A DNA stretch of 64,000 bases. Source: Candidatus Sodalis endolongispinus. Its GTDB lineage: Bacteria > Pseudomonadota > Gammaproteobacteria > Enterobacterales > Enterobacteriaceae. Positions 1-8,808 of this stretch are shown one piece after another. The stretch covers positions 2,046,001-2,110,000 of the forward strand of contig NZ_JAFJYC010000001.1 of the NCBI RefSeq assembly GCF_018777395.1, given 5' to 3'. The first letter of the stretch is position 1. The number at the start of each line of letters is the position of its first letter. The position numbers were made by a program, and so were the translations under genes. The notes beneath the pieces were generated by a model. That model was given only the letters and a program-made list of their open reading frames with translations, was not told the origin of the DNA and made no database searches.

Positions 1-1172
1 TCGGAAGCGATGGCGCGCCCGGAGGCCGCCCACGGGAACGTGGCGGCTTCATAGCTGATGCCTTTTTCTTTCGCTTCTTTTTCCGTCAGGCCAACCCATG
101 CCACTTCCGGTTCGGTATAGGCGATGGACGGAATGACTTTAGGATCGAAATAGTGTTTCTTGCCGGCGATGACTTCCGCCGCCACGTGGCCCTCGTGGGT
201 GCCTTTGTGCGCCAGCATCGGCTGGCCGACGATATCACCGATAGCGTAGATGTGCGGCACATTGGTGCGCATTTGTTTGTCGACGCGGATAAAACCGCGA
301 TCGTCCACCTCGACCCCGGCCTGGCCGGCATCCAGCAGCTTGCCGTTCGGCACGCGGCCAATGGCGACCAGCACGGCGTCATAGCGCTGGGCTTCTGAGG
401 GCGCTTTTTTCCCTTCCATGCTGACGTACACGCCGTCTTCCCGGGCTTCCACCGCGGTGACTTTGGTTTCCAGCATCAGGTTAAATTGGGAACTGATGCG
501 CTTGGTGAACACTTTCACCACGTCTTTATCGGCCGCCTGGATGACCTGATCAAACATTTCCACCACGTCGATTTCCGAACCCAGCGCGTGGTAAACGGTG
601 GCCATTTCCAGACCGATGATCCCGCCGCCCATCACCAGCAGGCGCTCTGGCACCGACGTCATGGCGAGCGCATCGGTAGAATCCCATACGCGGGGATCAT
701 CATGGGGGATAAACGGCAGTTGGATCGGACGCGAGCCTGCGGCGATAATGGCATTGTCAAAGGTGACGGTAGTGGTACCGTTCTCGCCTTCCACTTGCAG
801 CGTGTTGGCGCCGGTGAATTTACCGTAACCGTTTACCACCTTAACCTTACGCGCTTTGGCCATACCGCTCAGGCCGCCGGTCAGCTGATTGACCACCTTT
901 TCCTTCCAGGTGCGCACTTTGTCGATATCGGTTTGCGGCTCGCCAAAGACGATACCGTTTTTGCTCAGCGCCTTGGCCTCTTCGATGACCTTAGCGACGT
1001 GCAGTAATGCTTTGGAGGGGATACAGCCTACGTTCAGGCAAACCCCGCCGAGGGTGGAGTAACGTTCCACCAGGACGGTCTCCAGACCTAAATCCGCACA
1101 GCGGAATGCAGCGGAATACCCGCCCGGTCCCGCCCCAAGTACCACGACCTGAGTTTTTATTTCAGTACTCAT
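1..1172 (-). CDS. lpd: Dihydrolipoamide dehydrogenase (E3), 3' end outside window
   Basis: FAD- and NAD-dependent E3 subunit that reoxidises dihydrolipoyl groups of pyruvate and 2-oxoglutarate dehydrogenases and of the glycine cleavage system, in the cytoplasm. The first 390 or so codons are present; about 84 of the usual 474 lie beyond base 1. The start reads MSTEIKTQVVVLGAGPAG, with the dinucleotide-binding glycines, followed near residue 45 by the redox-active disulfide motif GGVCLNVGCIPSK. The last visible part reads SYEAATFPWAASGRAIAS and is in the same frame as the start, so no net frameshift exists in this portion. An adjacent upstream ATG (1175) is an alternative start; 1172 matches the enteric proteins. 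It is the last gene of pdhR-aceE-aceF-lpd, and the 229-nt gap to aceF leaves room for its own promoter, as in E. coli. Confidence 0.97.
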   Translation of the reverse strand, partial: MSTEIKTQVVVLGAGPGGYSAAFRCADLGLETVLVERYSTLGGVCLNVGCIPSKALLHVAKVIEEAKALSKNGIVFGEPQTDIDKVRTWKEKVVNQLTGGLSGMAKARKVKVVNGYGKFTGANTLQVEGENGTTTVTFDNAIIAAGSRPIQLPFIPHDDPRVWDSTDALAMTSVPERLLVMGGGIIGLEMATVYHALGSEIDVVEMFDQVIQAADKDVVKVFTKRISSQFNLMLETKVTAVEAREDGVYVSMEGKKAPSEAQRYDAVLVAIGRVPNGKLLDAGQAGVEVDDRGFIRVDKQMRTNVPHIYAIGDIVGQPMLAHKGTHEGHVAAEVIAGKKHYFDPKVIPSIAYTEPEVAWVGLTEKEAKEKGISYEAATFPWAASGRAIAS

Positions 1173-1330
1173 CATGACCTCTTAGTTGATTGTCCGGCGG
1201 GTCAGACGTCTATTTTATCGCCTGTGTTTGCATAACGCGCTGTGTCCACCGGGACGTCTCCATCGCGCATAGTTTACAGAAATGTTAATAGACTGCAAAG
1301 TATGTTACGATGACGCATGTTTAGTTGGTA

Positions 1331-1396
1331 CCGCCGACGACCTCTTCGTCATCGGCGGCGACGCGGAAACAAGCAGGCCGACCCGCGGGCCGGCCT
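1331..1396 (-). terminator. Two stem-loops between aceF and lpd
   Basis: Two strong inverted repeats follow the aceF stop. One is a near-perfect 22-nt palindrome at 1375-1396, six bases after the stop. The second, at 1331-1358, pairs CCGCCGA with TCGGCGG around a short loop. Neither is followed by a clear T run, so they may act as 3'-end stabilisers or attenuators between aceF and lpd rather than as full terminators. Confidence 0.45.
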
Positions 1397-1401
1397 GGCG
1401 G

Positions 1402-3318
1402 TTACATTACCAAGTGACGGATATCAGACATCACGTTGCTGATGAAGCTGATAAAACGCGCGCCTTCGGCGCCGTCGATGACCCGGTGGTCATAGGACAG
1501 CGACAGCGGCAGCATCAGTCGCGGCGCAAACTCTTTACCGTTCCATACCGGTTTCATTGCCGATTTTGACACGCCGAGTATCGCCACTTCCGGCGCATTG
1601 ACGATAGGCGTGAACGCCGTACCGCCGATGCCGCCTAGGCTGGAGATGGTGAAGCAGCCGCCCTGCATATCCGACGATGTCAGCTTGCCGGCGCGGGCCT
1701 TTTTCGAGATCTCCGTCAGCTCGCGCGACAGCTCTACAATGCCTTTCTTGTTCACATCGCGGAACACCGGCACGACCAGACCGTTCGGCGTATCAACCGC
1801 CACGCCGATATTGATGTACTTCTTCAGCGTCAGTTTCTGGGCGTCCGCTGACAGCGAGCTGTTGAAACGCGGCAGCTCTTCCAAGGCCTTGGCAACCGCT
1901 TTCATGATAAACACCAGCGGGGTGATTTTCACATCCAGCTTCTTCTTCTCGGCTTCGGCGTTCTGCTGTTTGCGGAAGGTTTCCACTTCGGTGATATCGG
2001 CTTCGTCGAATTGGGTCACATGGGGGATCATGACCCAGTTGCGGTGCAGGTTGGCGCCGGAGATTTTCTGGATCCGGCCCAGCTCCACCTCTTCAGTGTC
2101 GCCGAACTTGCTGAAGTCCACCTTCGGCCACGGCAGCAGCCCCGGCAGTGAACCACCGCCGGCAGCGGCAGGCGCGGCCTCGGCGCGTTTAACCGCCTCT
2201 TTGACGTAAGTCTGGATATCTTCACGCAGGATACGGCCTTTGCGTCCGGTGCCCTTCACCTTAGCCAGGTTGACGCCGAACTCGCGCGCCAGACGGCGAA
2301 TCACCGGTGTGGCGTGCACATAGGCATCGTTTTCGGCAAATTCACCTTTGCCTGCGGACGACGACGGGGCGGCAGCCGCGCTTTTATTGGCGTCGGATGC
2401 CGGCTCAGGGGCCACAGCCGCAGCGCTTTCCTTGGCGGCGGCCGGGGCCGGGGCAGCGCCTTCCACCTCGAACACCATAATTTGCGAACCGGTGCTGACC
2501 TTGTCGCCGACGTTAATCTTGATCTCTTTGACGATACCCGCGAACGGCGCCGGCACCTCCATCGATGCTTTGTCACCTTCCACGGTAATCAGCGACTGCT
2601 CGGCGCTTATCTTATCGCCCACTTTGGCCATGACCTCGGTGACTTCCACTTCGTCGCCGCCGATATCCGGTACATTGACGTCTTGGCTACCGCCGGATTG
2701 AGCGGGCGCGCTCTGCTGCTGCGCCTGCGGCGCTTCGGCCTCGGCCGGAACGGCGTCGCTGCCGCCACCTGCGACCTCAAAGACCATAATAAGCGAACCC
2801 GTGTTCACTTTATCGCCGGTGTTGACCTTCAGCTCTTTGACCGTCCCCGCGAACGGCGCCGGTACTTCCATCGACGCCTTATCTCCCTCGACGGTGATAA
2901 GCGACTGTTCGGCTTCAACCTTGTCGCCCACCTTGACCAGCACTTCGGTGACTTCCACCTCGTCGCCGCCGATATCAGGAACGTTAACCTCTTTACTCTG
3001 TGCGGCACCGTCGGCGGCGGCCGGATTGGCCGCCGGCGCGCTGTCGGCCTGCTCCGGCGCGGCGGCAGGCTTCTCATCGCCACCCTCGGCTTCCTCGAAG
3101 ACCATAATCAGTTTGCCGGTGGTGACTTTATCGCCCACCGCCACCTTCAACTCTTTCACCACCCCCGCCTGCGGCGAGGGAACTTCCATGGACGCTTTGT
3201 CGCCTTCCACGGTAATCAGCGACTGCTCGGCGTCAACTTTATCGCCCACGCTGACTAGGACTTCGGTGACTTCCGCTTCATCTGCACCGATATCCGGTAC
3301 GTTGATTTCAATAGCCAT
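1402..3318 (-). CDS. aceF: Pyruvate dehydrogenase E2, dihydrolipoyl acetyltransferase, three lipoyl domains
   Basis: Core of the pyruvate dehydrogenase complex; transfers the acetyl group from lipoate to CoA. The 638-residue protein is close to the usual 630. Three lipoyl domains lie at about residues 1-78, 106-183 and 210-287, each with the lipoylated lysine in GDKASMEVP, separated by Ala/Pro-rich linkers. A peripheral subunit-binding domain follows at about 330-370 ([14 protein letters not shown], then [11 protein letters not shown]). The catalytic domain runs from about 400 to the end, with the active-site signature DHRVIDG. It starts 15 nt after aceE in the same operon and is intact. The lipoyl repeats are highly alike at DNA level, so repeat-mediated copy change is possible, but three copies is the enteric norm. 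Confidence 0.98.
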   Translation of the reverse strand: MAIEINVPDIGADEAEVTEVLVSVGDKVDAEQSLITVEGDKASMEVPSPQAGVVKELKVAVGDKVTTGKLIMVFEEAEGGDEKPAAAPEQADSAPAANPAAADGAAQSKEVNVPDIGGDEVEVTEVLVKVGDKVEAEQSLITVEGDKASMEVPAPFAGTVKELKVNTGDKVNTGSLIMVFEVAGGGSDAVPAEAEAPQAQQQSAPAQSGGSQDVNVPDIGGDEVEVTEVMAKVGDKISAEQSLITVEGDKASMEVPAPFAGIVKEIKINVGDKVSTGSQIMVFEVEGAAPAPAAAKESAAAVAPEPASDANKSAAAAPSSSAGKGEFAENDAYVHATPVIRRLAREFGVNLAKVKGTGRKGRILREDIQTYVKEAVKRAEAAPAAAGGGSLPGLLPWPKVDFSKFGDTEEVELGRIQKISGANLHRNWVMIPHVTQFDEADITEVETFRKQQNAEAEKKKLDVKITPLVFIMKAVAKALEELPRFNSSLSADAQKLTLKKYINIGVAVDTPNGLVVPVFRDVNKKGIVELSRELTEISKKARAGKLTSSDMQGGCFTISSLGGIGGTAFTPIVNAPEVAILGVSKSAMKPVWNGKEFAPRLMLPLSLSYDHRVIDGAEGARFISFISNVMSDIRHLVM

Positions 3319-3333
3319 GATTTACTCTACCTC

Positions 3334-6000
3334 TTACGCCAGACGCGGGTTGACTTTGTCAGCATCGATGCCGAATTTGCTGATGGCCTGCGCCACCACA
3401 TCAGCGCCGATATCGCCGCGTTTGGCCAATTCACCCAGCGCCGCCACCACCACATAGCTGGCGTCCACTTCAAAGTGATGACGCAGGTTCTCGCGGCTGT
3501 CGGAACGGCCGAAACCGTCGGTGCCCAGAACGCGGAACTCGCTGGCAGGAATAAAGTTGCGGATCTGCTCGGCGAACAGTTTCATATAGTCGGTGGACGC
3601 TACCGCCGGCGCATCGTTCAGCACGGTGGCCACATAGGGTACGCGCGGCGTTTCGGTCGGATGCAGCATGTTCCAGCGTTCGCAATCCTGGCCATCGCGC
3701 GCCAGTTCGGTGAACGAGGTCACGCTGTACACATCGGAGCCGACACCATAGTCTTTCGACAGGATCTGCGCCGCTTCGCGCACGTGGCGTAGAATGGCGC
3801 CGGAGCCCATCAGTTGCACTTTGCCTTTGCCGCCTTCCAGCGTTTCCAGCTTGTGGATACCTTTGCGAATACCCTCTTCCGCGCCTTTCGGCATGGCGGG
3901 CATGGCGTAGTTTTCGTTCAGCGTGGTCAGATAGTAGTAAACGTTTTCCGGCTTATCACCGTACATTCGGGTGAGACCGTCATGCATGATGACCGCGACT
4001 TCATAGGCATAGGCCGGATCGTAGGAGATGCAGTTCGGGATGGTCAGCGACTGAATATGGCTGTGGCCGTCTTCGTGCTGCAAGCCTTCACCGTTCAGCG
4101 TCGTGCGCCCCGAGGTGCCGCCGATAAGGAAGCCGCGCGCCTGCTGGTCGCCCGCCGCCCAGCACAGATCGCCGATCCGCTGGAAACCGAACATCGAATA
4201 ATAGATGTAGAACGGAATCATCGGCAAATCGTTGGTGCTGTAGGAGGTCGCCGCCGCCAGCCAGGAGGAGGCCGCGCCCAGCTCATTGATCCCTTCTTGC
4301 AGGATCTGCCCTTTTTCATCTTCGCGGTAATAAGCGACCTGCTCGCGGTCTTGCGGCGTGTACTGCTGACCGTTCGGACTGTAGATGCCTATCTGGCGGA
4401 AAAGACCTTCCATGCCGAAGGTACGGGCTTCGTCGGCAATGATCGGGACCAGACGATCTTTGATCGACTTGTTCTTCAACATCACATTCAGCACGCGGAC
4501 AAAAGCGATGGTGGTGGAAATTTCTTTCTTTTGCTCTTCCAGCAGCGGCGCAAAGTCCTCAAGCGTCGGCAGCTCCAGCGGCTTGGTGAAATCCTTCAGG
4601 CGGCTCGGCAAATAGCCGTGCAGCGCTTTACGGCGCTCGTGCAAATAGGTGTGCTCTTCGGACCCTTCGTCAAAAGTGATGTAGGGCAGCGCTTCAATCT
4701 TTTCGTCGGTAATGGTGTTCAGGTTGAAACGATCGCGGAAGTAACGCACCTCTTCCATGTTCATTTTCTTCACCTGATGGGCAATGTTCATGCCTTCCGC
4801 GGTCACACCCATGCCGTAGCCTTTGATGGTGTGCGCCAGGATAACCACGGGCTTGCCGGTGGTTTTCTTGGCTTTTTGCAGAGCGGCATAGATTTTCTTC
4901 GGATCGTGGCCGCCGCGGTTGAGCGCCCAAATCTCGTCGTCGCTCATGTCTTTCACCAGCGCCGCGGTTTCCGGGTATTTGCCAAAGAAGTGCTCGCGGA
5001 CATAGGCGCCGTTTTTCGATTTGAAGGTCTGATAGTCGCCGTCGACGGTTTCGTTCATCAGCTGAATCAGCTTGCCGGAGGTGTCTTTGCGCAGCAGCTC
5101 ATCCCAGCGGCTGCCCCAGACCACCTTGATCACTTCCCAACCGGCGCCGCCGAACACGCCTTCCAGCTCGTTGATGATCTTGCCGTTACCGGTGACCGGG
5201 CCGTCCAGACGCTGCAGGTTACAGTTAATGATGAATACCAGGTTGTCCAGCTTCTCGCGGGTCGCGATGGTGATGGCGCCCTTGGATTCCGACTCGTCCA
5301 TCTCACCGTCGCCCAGGAAGGCGTACACGGTCTGATTGCTGGTGTCCTTCAGCGCGCGATGGTCCAGGTACTTGAGGAATTTGGCCTGATAGATGGCGCT
5401 TATCGGGCCGAGGCCCATCGACACCGTCGGGAACTGCCAGAACTCCGGCATCAGCTTCGGATGCGGATAGGATGACAACCCTTTACCGTGCACTTCCTGG
5501 CGGAAATTGTTCATCTGATCTTCGCTCAGACGGCCTTCAAGGAAAGCGCGGGCGTACACGCCGGGGGAGATGTGCCCCTGGAAGTAGACCAGGTCGCCGC
5601 CGTCTTTGTCGTTACGCGCGCGGAAGAAATGGTTGAAGCACACTTCATAAATGGTGGCGGACGACTGGAATGATGCCATGTGGCCGCCCAGTTCCAAATC
5701 TTTCTTCGACGCGTGCAGCACGGTCATCACGGCATTCCAGCGAATAGCGGAACGGATGCGGCGCTCTAATTCCAGATTGCCGGGATACTCTGGCTCCTCT
5801 TCGACCGGAATCGTGTTGATGTAGTTGCGTCCGGCGGCACCTTGCGCAATGCTTACCCCACCTTTACGCGCTTCATCCAGCACCTGATCAATCAGGAATT
5901 GCGCGCGTTCAATACCTTCTTCACGGATAACCGATTCGATCGCCTGGAGCCAGTCGCGTGTTTCGATCGGATCCACGTCATTGTACAAACGTTCTGACAT
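3334..6000 (-). CDS. aceE: Pyruvate dehydrogenase E1 component
   Basis: Thiamine diphosphate-dependent homodimeric E1 that decarboxylates pyruvate and acetylates the E2 lipoyl groups. It is 888 residues long against 887 in E. coli and starts MSERLYNDVDPIETRDW. The ThDP-binding motif GDGEMDESESKGAI followed by NCNLQRLDGPV lies at about residues 230-270. The C-terminal transketolase-like part contains FGFQRIGDLCWAAGDQ and GLQHEDGHS. No frameshift is seen. It lies 127 nt downstream of pdhR and should be co-transcribed from the PdhR-controlled promoter. ThDP dependence is notable because the thiamine importer later in this window is broken. Confidence 0.98.
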   Translation of the reverse strand: MSERLYNDVDPIETRDWLQAIESVIREEGIERAQFLIDQVLDEARKGGVSIAQGAAGRNYINTIPVEEEPEYPGNLELERRIRSAIRWNAVMTVLHASKKDLELGGHMASFQSSATIYEVCFNHFFRARNDKDGGDLVYFQGHISPGVYARAFLEGRLSEDQMNNFRQEVHGKGLSSYPHPKLMPEFWQFPTVSMGLGPISAIYQAKFLKYLDHRALKDTSNQTVYAFLGDGEMDESESKGAITIATREKLDNLVFIINCNLQRLDGPVTGNGKIINELEGVFGGAGWEVIKVVWGSRWDELLRKDTSGKLIQLMNETVDGDYQTFKSKNGAYVREHFFGKYPETAALVKDMSDDEIWALNRGGHDPKKIYAALQKAKKTTGKPVVILAHTIKGYGMGVTAEGMNIAHQVKKMNMEEVRYFRDRFNLNTITDEKIEALPYITFDEGSEEHTYLHERRKALHGYLPSRLKDFTKPLELPTLEDFAPLLEEQKKEISTTIAFVRVLNVMLKNKSIKDRLVPIIADEARTFGMEGLFRQIGIYSPNGQQYTPQDREQVAYYREDEKGQILQEGINELGAASSWLAAATSYSTNDLPMIPFYIYYSMFGFQRIGDLCWAAGDQQARGFLIGGTSGRTTLNGEGLQHEDGHSHIQSLTIPNCISYDPAYAYEVAVIMHDGLTRMYGDKPENVYYYLTTLNENYAMPAMPKGAEEGIRKGIHKLETLEGGKGKVQLMGSGAILRHVREAAQILSKDYGVGSDVYSVTSFTELARDGQDCERWNMLHPTETPRVPYVATVLNDAPAVASTDYMKLFAEQIRNFIPASEFRVLGTDGFGRSDSRENLRHHFEVDASYVVVAALGELAKRGDIGADVVAQAISKFGIDADKVNPRLA

Positions 6001-6127
6001 GGTGGTGTTCCTTATCTATCTTTAATATTGGTTTAGTTGTAGCCTGTCTTCCTATGCTCTGGCCGTCAGAACATACGAAGACAGGCCCATAGCTTCTGCT
6101 GCCGCGTGGGCCGCCGTTCCCGGAGGC

Positions 6128-6892
6128 TTAATCCTTGCGTTGCTGGAGACGTCGAAGCGATCGTTCGCGCCGGCTATGTTCCCGGCCAAGGTCCAGCAAA
6201 ATTTCCTCAATAAACGCCAGATGGCGATGTGACGCCTCGCGCGCCTTTTCCGGCTCGCGCGCAACTATCGCCGCGAAAATTCCGGCGCGGTGGCTGCTCA
6301 CCTGCGCCAGCATTTCCCGGCGCGAGTAGAGCAATTCAAAATTCTGACGCACGTTGTTTTCCAACATCGGTCCCATACAGCGCACCAGATGTAATAAAAC
6401 CGCATTATGCGCGGCTTCGGTGACGGCAATTTGATAATTCATGACGGCATCGGCTTCCGCGTCGAGATCGCCGCTGTCCTGCGCCGCCTGAATCGCCTGA
6501 TGGCATTCACGGATATGCTCGAAATCCTGCTCGGTACCGCGCAGCGCCGCATAATAGGCAGCAATACCTTCAAGGGCGTGGCGGGTCTCCAGCAGGTCGT
6601 ATTGCGATTCAGGGTGTTCCGCCAACAGTTCAGTCAGCGGATCGCTGAAGCTTTGCCATAAATTGCTTTGCACAAACGTCCCTCCGCCCTGCCGACGCAG
6701 CAGCAGGCCTTTGGCTTCCAATCGCTGGATGGCTTCCCGCAGCGAGGGGCGGGATACGTCAAACTGCTTGGCCAGTTCACGCTCGGGGGGCAGTTTTTCG
6801 CCGGGGCGCAGCGTCCCTTCCAGAATCAAATATTCCAACTGTTGTTCTATGACATCCGATAACTTGGGTTGGCGGATCTTACTATAGGCCAT
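6128..6892 (-). CDS. pdhR: Pyruvate dehydrogenase complex repressor PdhR
   Basis: GntR/FadR-family repressor of its own operon, with pyruvate as the known inducer. The protein has an N-terminal winged helix at about residues 8-75 ([20 protein letters not shown], then [15 protein letters not shown]) and a C-terminal FCD ligand domain ([39 protein letters not shown]). I chose the start [15 protein letters not shown] at 6892, giving 254 residues exactly as in E. coli. An in-frame ATG 28 codons upstream would place the operator inside the coding region and is unlikely. A textbook PdhR operator lies 32 bp upstream of this start. The gene is intact and leads the aceEF-lpd operon. Confidence 0.96.
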   Translation of the reverse strand: MAYSKIRQPKLSDVIEQQLEYLILEGTLRPGEKLPPERELAKQFDVSRPSLREAIQRLEAKGLLLRRQGGGTFVQSNLWQSFSDPLTELLAEHPESQYDLLETRHALEGIAAYYAALRGTEQDFEHIRECHQAIQAAQDSGDLDAEADAVMNYQIAVTEAAHNAVLLHLVRCMGPMLENNVRQNFELLYSRREMLAQVSSHRAGIFAAIVAREPEKAREASHRHLAFIEEILLDLGREHSRRERSLRRLQQRKD

Positions 6893-6923
6893 TTCTTGTC
6901 TTCTCAGCGGATGGCGCGGAGTC

Positions 6924-6940
6924 AATTGGTAATACCAATT
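6924..6940. promoter_or_regulatory. PdhR operator upstream of pdhR
   Basis: A perfect 17-bp palindrome, AATTGGTAATACCAATT, matches the known PdhR box (ATTGGTnnnACCAAT). It sits 32 bp before the chosen pdhR start, where PdhR autoregulation of the pdh operon is expected. Confidence 0.93.
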
Positions 6941-6976
6941 ACATTTACACGGTGCTAAAAGTAACAAAGTATTCAC

Positions 6977-7429
6977 CTTCTGTCCATCGTGGCCTTGACC
7001 TAAATCATCAAATCGCGCACATTCTCACAAAAGCCTTACATCTGTCTGTGCTGCGCCAGGCCCGTACGACAGCACAATCTTGTTTATGATATAAAAGGTT
7101 ATTAACCTCTGTGAAACCTAATGTGCGTCCGGCCAAGGGATTTCCACGCGCATTTGGGGCAAAAAACCGCAGCGAAATGCGTAACCATGCACGCCCATGA
7201 TCACCCTGCCAAGGCCGGCGGTTTTCGCGGAAGGCAACCTTGCTCGTCCGCCTGTCGACGTGCGCGATTTATTCCTTAGCCGCCATCATAAATTCCGTGC
7301 AAACCTTTCGACATATCACTATTCTGTTGCCCGCGACAGCCCGGACGCGAAAATACCACGCCGCGGCGCGTAAATTAAAACGTACAACAACCGTAACCGT
7401 GGACAGACACAGCGCAGGTCGGCATCCAG
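6977..7429. other. pdhR-aroP divergent intergenic region
   Basis: About 450 bp between the pdhR promoter and the inserted IS. No convincing gene is present. It should hold the pdhR promoter and the ancestral aroP promoter. A possible TyrR box is listed separately. Short open frames here lack ribosome sites and family resemblance. Confidence 0.6.
7369..7386 (-). promoter_or_regulatory. Possible TyrR box of the ancestral aroP promoter
   Basis: The minus-strand sequence TGTACGTTTTAATTTACG fits the TyrR box layout TGTAAA-N6-TTTACA with three mismatches. aroP is TyrR-regulated in E. coli. In this window the site is now about 1.4 kb from aroP because an IS lies between them. The call rests on a short degenerate motif. 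Confidence 0.35.
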
Positions 7430-7444
7430 GTATCTGCCCGCCTT
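7430..7444 (+). repeat. Left 15-bp direct repeat flanking the IS
   Basis: GTATCTGCCCGCCTT directly abuts the left tip of the IS and recurs exactly at the right tip (8775-8789). It looks like a target-site duplication, but is longer than the 3-5 bp typical of IS3-family elements. Confidence 0.8.
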
Positions 7445-7508
7445 TGATTTAGCCCCCTGAAATACCAGACAGTAGCTGTATCTCCAGATAAGAGATAGGC
7501 TTGAATAT

Positions 7509-7904
7509 ATGTCTAACACTAACGCCAATTTTGATATGACCGGGATCCCGTTAGGTCAAGAAGTCCGTAAACGTAAAACTCCTCAGGAAAAAATGGCCAT
7601 TATTCAGCAGAGGATGGAGCCCGGCATGAATGTCTCCCATCTCGCACGACTGCACGGTATCCAGCCCAGCCTGCTGTTTAAGTGGAAAAAGCAATATCAG
7701 GAAGGCAGCCTCACCGCCGTGGCTGCCGGGGAGGACGTTGTTCCTGCCTCTGAGCTTGCAGCTGCATTGAAGCAGGTCCGGGAGCTCCAGCGCCTTCTGG
7801 GTAAGAAGACGATGGAGGTTGAGATCCTAAAAGAAGCCGTGGAGTACGGCCAGTCACGAAAATGGATAGCGCACGCGCCCTTGTTGCCAAAGGCCGGGGA
7901 ATAG
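7509..7904 (+). CDS. IS2-type OrfA (InsC-like DNA-binding protein)
   Basis: 131-residue IS3-family OrfA. An N-terminal helix-turn-helix of the HTH_Tnp_1 type spans about residues 25-70 ([31 protein letters not shown]). A leucine-zipper-like region follows at about 80-115 ([20 protein letters not shown]), used in OrfA/OrfAB multimerisation. The segment [14 protein letters not shown] is a hallmark of IS2 InsC. It overlaps orfB by 43 nt in the -1 phase, which suits production of an OrfAB fusion transposase. The frame is intact. Confidence 0.88.
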   Translation: MSNTNANFDMTGIPLGQEVRKRKTPQEKMAIIQQRMEPGMNVSHLARLHGIQPSLLFKWKKQYQEGSLTAVAAGEDVVPASELAAALKQVRELQRLLGKKTMEVEILKEAVEYGQSRKWIAHAPLLPKAGE

Positions 7905-8737
7905 CACAGGTCAGCCGCGCCATGAGCGTGTCGCGTGCGCCGCTGTCACTGCGGATTAAGCGTTCTGCCGACTGGCAGGACAGGCGCTGTAACCGGCGTA
8001 ATGACGAAGCAGACGCTGAAATACTGTCGGACATCCTCGACATCATCAGCGATATGCCCAGCTACGGCTATCGGCGGGTGTGGGGCATCCTGCGTAAACA
8101 ACGTCGCGCAGAGGGACTGCCGCCGGTAAATGCGAAACGACTTTACAGGATCATGTGTGAGCATAACCTGCTGTTATTACATTGAAAACCAGAGCGGCCG
8201 AGGCGTGAGCATAAGGGCAGGATCGCGGTGGCAGAAAGCGATATGCGCTGGTGTTCAGATGGCTTCGAGTTCGGCTGCGACAACGGTGAAAAACTGCGGG
8301 TCACCTTCGCACTGGACTGCTGCGACAGAGAGGCCATAGACTGGGCTGCGAGCACTGGAGGCTACGACAGTTCGACCGTGCAGGATGTGATGCTGATGTC
8401 GGTAGAAAAGCGCTTCGGCGACAGGTTACCCGATACAGCGGTGCAGTGGTTGACGGACAACGGTTCAGCGTATACCGCGCATGAAACGCAGAGGTTCGCC
8501 AGAGAACTGGATCTGGAGCCCTGCACAACAGCGGTGAGCAGCCCGCAGAGAATGGCCGAACGGTTCGTGAAGACGATGAAGGAAGACTATATCGAGTTCA
8601 TGCCAAAACCGGATGCGAGAACAGCCCTGCGAAACCTTGCAGCAGCGTTCACGCATTACAATGAAAACCATCCGCACAGCGCGCTGGGATATCACTCTCC
8701 GAGAGAATACCGGCGGCAGCGGGCTTCGTTAACTTAA
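7862..8737 (+). pseudogene. IS2-type OrfB transposase with in-frame stop
   Basis: InsD-like DDE integrase-fold transposase. The first part ([13 protein letters not shown] to MCEHNLLLLH) ends at an in-frame TGA at 8183-8185. The same frame continues immediately with [15 protein letters not shown] and the catalytic domain: D in [10 protein letters not shown] in WLTDNGSAY and E in MAERFVKTM. The stop probably arose from CGA to TGA, since IS2 has Arg there. The usual SPQSNG before the catalytic Glu reads SPQR, a 6-bp loss. Without readthrough this copy should be unable to make a full transposase, although active copies elsewhere could act on its ends. Confidence 0.85.
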
Positions 8738-8774
8738 GATACAAAAGCTGTACGGAGATGGCGGGGCAAGATCA

Positions 8775-8789
8775 GTATCTGCCCGCCTT
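8775..8789 (+). repeat. Right 15-bp direct repeat flanking the IS
   Basis: Exact second copy of the 15-bp repeat at 7430-7444. It begins at the base after the IS right tip and lies 20 bp before the aroP start. Confidence 0.8.
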
Positions 8790-8808
8790 AACGACAGAGG
8801 ATTCGATG

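Larger units (their letters stand above)
7445..8774 (+). mobile_element. IS2-group (IS3 family) insertion sequence, 1330 bp
   Basis: The element starts TGATTTAGCCCC and ends GGGGCAAGATCA, which are inverted-repeat tips matching at 10 of 12 positions. Its length of 1330 bp agrees with IS2 (1331 bp). It carries two overlapping frames with orfB in the -1 phase relative to orfA, as expected for IS3-family programmed frameshifting. The encoded proteins resemble IS2 InsC and InsD. The copy is damaged in orfB by an in-frame stop and a 6-bp loss. It lies 34 bp upstream of the aroP start and separates that gene from its ancestral promoter region. Confidence 0.9.

Noticed and set aside
3814-5475. 553-codon open frame antisense to aceE
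   Set aside because: Same reason: a mirror of a highly conserved gene, with His/Arg/Val-rich composition typical of antisense frames.
8758-8805. Longer AroP start inside the IS right end
   Set aside because: The extra residues come from the IS tip and the direct repeat; the family N-terminus begins at MEGQQ.
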